Shown piece by piece: positions 59,881-64,000 of a DNA stretch of 64,000 nucleotides. Position numbers and translations under genes: made by a program. This DNA is from Vibrio tubiashii ATCC 19109 (lineage in GTDB: Bacteria; Pseudomonadota; Gammaproteobacteria; Enterobacterales; Vibrionaceae). Within the stretch, counting starts at the first letter, position 1. Every line of letters starts with the position of its first letter. The DNA lies in assembly GCF_000772105.1 (NCBI RefSeq), contig NZ_CP009354.1, positions 1,116,001-1,180,000 of the forward strand. Reading direction: 5' to 3'. The notes under the pieces are model-generated. The model ran no database searches. It saw only the letters and a program-made list of their open reading frames with translations, and was not told where the DNA came from.

Positions 59881-60675
59881 TCAGTCGGCTGATTTGATCT
59901 TAACCAGTACTCTTCCTTCGTTATTAATGCATTTCTTGATCGTCAGTTGTAAGGAGAGCATAACAGAGAGAGACATCATAACCAGAATCGCCACCATAAT
60001 GAGAATCTGATATTTGATAGCAACTAGTGGACTTGCCCCGCCTAAAATTTGTCCCGTCATCATACCTGGTAAAGTAACTAACCCCGTGGTGCTCATTGTG
60101 GCTAGAGTTGGGGCGAGTGAGCGTCGCATTGCATCTTGCACAAAAGGTAGCGTGGCATATTTAGGAGAGGCTCCGAGTGATATGGCGGCCTCATATTCAC
60201 TTTTTCTCTCATCTAAAGCAGTAAACACGTTCTGCAGTGCGACAATATTGCCACTCATAGAGTTGCCCAGCAGCATCCCTGCCAATGGGATCATATATTG
60301 AGCGCTGTATAGAGGCTGTGGCTGAATCACAAGCACTGAGATAATCGTAAGCATAGGGAATAGCCCTGCGATTAAGGCGAATGTGACTGGCAGCAACAGG
60401 GCTTTTTTGGGCAATCTAGCTTTACCAACAATAGCGCTGGCGCCAATCAATGTCATTAACAATAGCCAAAGTGCATTGATGGTTAAGCTGTTCAATTGAA
60501 AGAGGTATTGCAGATAGAAACCGACCATCAGCAATTGCACTGTCATTCGAGCGACACTGACAATGATTTCGTTGCCGATCTTCAGTTTGTAGTGTTGGCT
60601 GACGAACAGCGGAATAACGAGTAGGCCAAAAAACAGTGCCAATACTGACCACGAAATATCTACCACACTATCCAT
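59881..60675 (-). CDS. fetB: Iron-export ABC permease FetB (UPF0014)
   Basis: A 264-residue inner-membrane protein with about seven membrane segments, of the UPF0014/FetB family: GNEIIVSVARMTVQLLMVGFYLQ, MIPLAGMLLGNSMSGNIVALQNVFTAL, YEAAISLGASPKYATLPFVQDAMRRSLAPTLATMSTTGLVTLPGMMTGQILGGASPLVAIKYQILIM. In E. coli FetB works with the ATPase FetA in iron export and peroxide resistance. No ATPase gene is adjacent on either side, so the partner must be elsewhere or absent. GAGGGGGATAT precedes the ATG. Confidence 0.88.
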   Translation of the reverse strand: MDSVVDISWSVLALFFGLLVIPLFVSQHYKLKIGNEIIVSVARMTVQLLMVGFYLQYLFQLNSLTINALWLLLMTLIGASAIVGKARLPKKALLLPVTFALIAGLFPMLTIISVLVIQPQPLYSAQYMIPLAGMLLGNSMSGNIVALQNVFTALDERKSEYEAAISLGASPKYATLPFVQDAMRRSLAPTLATMSTTGLVTLPGMMTGQILGGASPLVAIKYQILIMVAILVMMSLSVMLSLQLTIKKCINNEGRVLVKIKSAD

Positions 60676-61114
60676 ATATCCCCCTCACGAACACCGCATA
60701 TTGTACGCGAATTTGGTTGTGCGTCATCTTGTATTAAATTCGAAAACACTCTGATTTATTGACAGGTTTTGAAACATTTTATTTACAAATGAGCTAAAGT
60801 TAGCACGTGAATGGTGTGCCTCTAACGTGGTAGATGTTGCGTTTTGTTGTTGAAATGTTGCGCATTTTGGTTGTCTTTGATGGATTTGTTTCCGTTAACA
60901 ATTGTTCATATTTGGTGGCAAATTTATATATAAAAACACGATCAAACACATCTCTGGATGAGCTCAAAAAAGTGTTGAATAACAAGGCTGGAAAGGGCGG
61001 ATTTGATTGAACCCTACGATTAGTATGGTCTAACATTTCTACTTAGAGATAGTAAAAAAATTGGCTCGACGACAAGAGCTAACCAAAAACACTAGATACA
61101 AAATAGGCAAATGT
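60676..61114 (+). promoter_or_regulatory. torECA upstream region
   Basis: 439 bp between fetB and torE, AT-rich, no credible gene. It contains the tor-box-like decamer at 60902-60911 and an A/T-rich TTTATATATAAAA segment 12 bp further on that could be the -10 region. The fetB promoter must lie at its left end. Confidence 0.55.
60902..60911 (+). promoter_or_regulatory. Tor box upstream of torECA
   Basis: TTGTTCATAT matches 9 of 10 positions of the TorR-binding decamer CTGTTCATAT. The adjoining decamer CCGTTAACAA (60892-60901) matches 6 of 10 and may be a second, weak box in tandem, as in E. coli. A possible -10 (TATATA) is about 12 bp downstream. Confidence 0.6.
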
Positions 61115-61294
61115 ATGAGTGATGTTAACAAAATCGAGAGTGGTGAAAAACGCTCTCTGGAGTGGAAGTCATTCCTCTTCATCGCGGTTGTTCTCTTCCC
61201 AGTTTTAAGTGTGGCATTCGTAGGTGGCTACGGATTCCTAGTATGGATGCTTCAAGTATTCGTAATGGGACCACCTGGCGCCCATGGCATGTAA
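61115..61294 (+). CDS. torE: TorE, small membrane protein of TMAO respiration
   Basis: A 59-residue protein with one membrane segment (FLFIAVVLFPVLSVAFVGGYGFLVWML) and a short C-terminal tail (GPPGAHGM). It precedes torC and torA, as TorE does in Shewanella and Vibrio; related short proteins are NapE-like. Its role is unknown, perhaps assembly. The start is taken at ATG 61115, preceded by AGGCAAATGT; an in-frame TTG at 61061 would add 18 residues. Confidence 0.88.
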   Translation: MSDVNKIESGEKRSLEWKSFLFIAVVLFPVLSVAFVGGYGFLVWMLQVFVMGPPGAHGM

Positions 61295-61344
61295 GCCATT
61301 GAGCTCAATTCCACATTTTTATAAAAATTTTAAGAGAGCAAACC

Positions 61345-62529
61345 ATGAAATCATTGATTGTTAAACTGTGGCGCACCATGACGCGCCCAGCGGTTCATAT
61401 CAGCCTAGGTGTGCTGACGATGGGCGGCTTTATCGCGGGTGTTATCTTCTGGGGTGGTTTCAACACTGCTTTAGAAGCGACCAACACTGAAGAATTCTGT
61501 ATTAGTTGTCATACCATGCGTGACAATGTATACGTTGAGCTACAAGAAACCGTTCACTGGAAAAACCACTCTGGTGTGCGCGCGACTTGTCCTGACTGTC
61601 ACGTTCCTCATAACTGGACAGACAAAATTGCACGTAAGATGCAGGCTTCTAAAGAAGTATTCGCACAAGTATTTGGTAACTATGATGAACCAGGTGTATT
61701 TGAAGAGCGTCGTATCGAGCTTGCTAAACATGAATGGGATCGTTTCTCTGCAAACAAATCCCTAGAGTGTAAAAACTGTCACAACTATGAATCGATGGAC
61801 TTCGAGCAAATGTCTCCAACGGCTCGTATCCAGATGAAGCAAGCGGCAGAAAAAGATCAGAGCTGTGTTGACTGTCACAAAGGTATTGCCCACAAACTGC
61901 CTGCGGGTATGGATAGCATTGGTGGTATCGTCGGCGATCTAGAATCTCTAGCTTCGAACACTAGCTACGATGCAGGCCAAACATTAGTGAGTGTGCGTCA
62001 CCTACCTATCTACTTTGACGCAGAAGGTCAAAAAGAAGCCGGTCTTCTAAATCCAGCTTCTTCAGTAAAAGTACTGGAAGAGAAAGGCGATTTTGTTTCA
62101 ATTGAAATCGACGGCTGGCGTAAAGCGAAAGGCTTCGGTCGTGTAATCCAAGAAGACTTTGGTAAAAACATTGCTGTTGCGTCTCTTCTTAAAGAAGCAT
62201 CAACAGACGATAGTATTGTGACGACTGGCGAGAAGAAAGTGGATGAGCTGACAGGTCTTCCATGGGAGAAAGTGGCAGCAACAGTATGGCTGAAGAAAGA
62301 GTCAATGTTGAACGACATCACTCCAGTTTGGGAAAAATCGAAAGAAGCGTATAAGACAAACTGTTCTGTATGTCACACCCAACCAGATGAAGCGCACTTC
62401 GATGCGAACACTTGGCCAGGTATGTTCGACGGTATGCTTGCGTTCGTTAACCTAGATACAGATAGTGAAGCACTGATCTTGAAGTACCTACAGAAGCACT
62501 CTTCAGATTATGCTGAAGGCCACCACTAA
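61345..62529 (+). CDS. torC: Pentahaem c-type cytochrome TorC
   Basis: NapC/NirT-family membrane-anchored cytochrome that passes electrons from the quinone pool to TorA in the periplasm. An N-terminal membrane anchor (about 17-40) precedes five CXXCH haem sites: CISCH (52), CPDCH (82), CKNCH (142), CVDCH (174) and CSVCH (340). The first four form the NapC-like part; the fifth is in the C-terminal domain (about 200-394), as in E. coli TorC. The 394-residue length is standard. torA follows 25 bp later in the same operon. Confidence 0.97.
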   Translation: MKSLIVKLWRTMTRPAVHISLGVLTMGGFIAGVIFWGGFNTALEATNTEEFCISCHTMRDNVYVELQETVHWKNHSGVRATCPDCHVPHNWTDKIARKMQASKEVFAQVFGNYDEPGVFEERRIELAKHEWDRFSANKSLECKNCHNYESMDFEQMSPTARIQMKQAAEKDQSCVDCHKGIAHKLPAGMDSIGGIVGDLESLASNTSYDAGQTLVSVRHLPIYFDAEGQKEAGLLNPASSVKVLEEKGDFVSIEIDGWRKAKGFGRVIQEDFGKNIAVASLLKEASTDDSIVTTGEKKVDELTGLPWEKVAATVWLKKESMLNDITPVWEKSKEAYKTNCSVCHTQPDEAHFDANTWPGMFDGMLAFVNLDTDSEALILKYLQKHSSDYAEGHH

Positions 62530-62554
62530 TAAGCGTCAGACGGAGTATTTGAAA

Positions 62555-64000
62555 TGGCTATTACACGAAGAAGTTTTCTAAAAGGTGTAGCGACAACGAG
62601 CGCAGCATCAGTCATCGGTCCAAGCTTATTGGCATCTGCTTCTGCAAGCGCTGCGGAAACGACAGGGACTTGGAAGGTAACTGGTTCACACTGGGGCGCA
62701 TTCCGCGCCCACATCTACGCGGGTAAAGTTCAAGAAATCAAACCGCTAGAAACAGATAAAAACCCGACAGAGATGCTGAACGGCATCAAAGGTATTATCT
62801 ACAGCCCATCACGTGTACGTTACCCTATGGTGCGTCTAGATTGGCTTAAGAAACATAAATACAGCGCAGAGACACGCGGTGACAACCGTTTCATCCGTGT
62901 TACTTGGGATGAAGCTTTAGACTTGTTCTACCGTGAACTTGAGCGTGTGCAGAAAGACTACGGTCCGTGGGCACTGCATGCAGGTCAAACGGGTTGGAAC
63001 CAAACTGGTGCTTTCAACAACTGTACTGCGCACATGCAGCGCGCGGTTGGTATGCACGGTAACTTCATCACTAAAGTGGGTGACTACTCGACAGGTGCTG
63101 GTCAAACGATTCTGCCATACGTACTAGGTTCTACAGAAGTATACGCACAAGGTACTTCTTGGTCTGAAATTCTAGAAAATGCAGACAACATTATTCTTTG
63201 GGCAAATGACCCTGTGAAGAACCTGCAAGTCGGTTGGAACTGTGAAACTCACGAGTCATTTGACTACTTAGCTCAGCTAAAAGAGAAAGTAGCAAAAGGC
63301 GAGATCAACGTACTTTCTGTTGACCCAGTGAAGAACAAAACTCAGCGTTACCTAGAGAACGACCATCTGTACATTAACCCAATGACAGACGTTGCCTTCA
63401 TGCTGGCTGTGGCACACGTTCTTTACAACGAAGACCTTTACGACAAGAAGTTTATCGACACTTACTGTCTAGGTTTTGATGAGTTCATTCAGTACGTTCA
63501 GGGCGAAACCAAAGATAAAGTGGTGAAAACACCTGAATGGGCTGCGGAAATCTGTGGCGTGAAAGCGGACAAGATTCGTGAGTTTGCACGTATGCTTGTA
63601 AGCGGCCGTACTCAGATCCTAATGGGATGGTGTATCCAACGCCAAGAGCATGGTGAACAGCCATACTGGGCAGGTGCTGTTGTGGCTGCAATGGTCGGTC
63701 AAATTGGTCTACCGGGTGGTGGTATTTCTTACGGTCACCACTACTCAAGTATCGGTGTTCCTTCAACGGGCTTTGCGGGCCCTGGTGGCTTCCCTCGTAA
63801 CCTAGATACGGGTATGAAGCCTAAATGGGATAACAATGACTTTAACGGTTATAGCCGCACTATTCCTGTAGCGCGCTGGATCGACTGTCTATTGGAGCCG
63901 GGTAAAGAGATCCGTTACAACGGCGGTAAAGTTAAACTGCCTGACTTCAAAATGATGGTGATCTCAGGTAACAATCCTTGGCACCACCACCAAGATCGTA
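62555..64000 (+). CDS. torA: TMAO reductase TorA, partial
   Basis: Periplasmic molybdenum enzyme reducing trimethylamine N-oxide; 482 codons are visible and the window ends before the stop. The N-terminus has a twin-arginine signal (ITRRSFLKG, cleavage after SASAA) for Tat export. Molybdopterin-family features include [18 protein letters not shown], where the Ser is expected to ligate the metal, and [25 protein letters not shown] and [50 protein letters not shown] precedes the ATG. torD, its chaperone gene, is about 39 kb away in this window. Confidence 0.96.

Noticed and set aside
59826..59899. DnaA boxes as a replication origin
   Set aside because: Only two boxes, no AT-rich unwinding repeats, and no dnaA, gidA or rctB gene nearby; kept only as a possible DnaA-binding site.

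Overview
The window looks like a piece of the large chromosome of a Vibrio species. Reasons: the gene neighbourhoods (cspD-clpS-clpA, elyC-cmoM-mukFEB, yecE/aspS next to cmoA-cmoB, aat-bpt-infA, ppiB/cysS, yciN/topA) are gammaproteobacterial; a GEMM-I c-di-GMP riboswitch precedes a tfoY-type gene as in V. cholerae; the isocitrate dehydrogenase is the monomeric type; torE-torC-torA is arranged as in marine bacteria; and several dispersed intergenic palindromes resemble those common in vibrios. No prophage, CRISPR array, rRNA or tRNA gene was seen. Almost all of it reads as core chromosome, with small non-coding repeats as the mobile-looking material.

Layout. 0-8.4 kb: cut-off DUF2989-like lipoprotein, yeaC-like gene, ychJ with an EAL/HDOD protein, lpxH, ppiB, cysS, tdk, then infA, bpt and aat. 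8.4-14 kb: glycine-zipper protein, aroA, a double octamer-repeat region, yciN and topA. 14-19.8 kb: degenerate GGDEF sensor, glgC-glgA, an alpha/beta hydrolase. 19.8-25.6 kb: DUF2007/zinc-ribbon and TVP38 genes, riboswitch-controlled tfoY, purR, torD and torR back to back, elyC. 25.7-33 kb: cmoM-mukF-mukE-mukB. 33-37.4 kb: AraC-type regulator facing an aldehyde dehydrogenase and a GMC oxidoreductase. 37.4-40.7 kb: an operon of retropepsin-like lipoprotein, inactive-transglutaminase membrane protein and ATP-grasp ligase, mechanistically the least understood unit here. 40.9-47 kb: cmoB, cmoA, yecE, aspS, rluE and a 265-bp MITE-like element. 47-53 kb: icd, cspD, clpS, clpA. 53-60.7 kb: outer-membrane protein, DUF218 and SDR genes, LysR with a PACE transporter, solute-binding protein, focA, a 46-residue small gene, and a fetB permease without its ATPase. 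60.7-64 kb: torE-torC-torA, cut by the window end.

How the genes work together. bpt and aat add destabilising N-terminal residues, and ClpS-ClpA (42 kb away) read and unfold those substrates, so most of the N-degron pathway is here. cmoA, cmoB and cmoM supply three successive activities for modified uridine at tRNA position 34. torR/torD and torECA are two halves of one TMAO-respiration regulon about 36 kb apart, and tor-box-like decamers are visible before both. Three loci touch c-di-GMP: the EAL/HDOD protein, the degenerate GGDEF sensor and the tfoY riboswitch.

Starts were moved downstream of the longest reading frame where a Shine-Dalgarno sequence or family length supports it (ppiB, bpt, yciN, glgA, TVP38, tfoY, purR, torR, mukE, rluE, cspD, clpA, the solute-binding protein, focA, torE). 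All family names come from reading the translated sequence; no database search was run.
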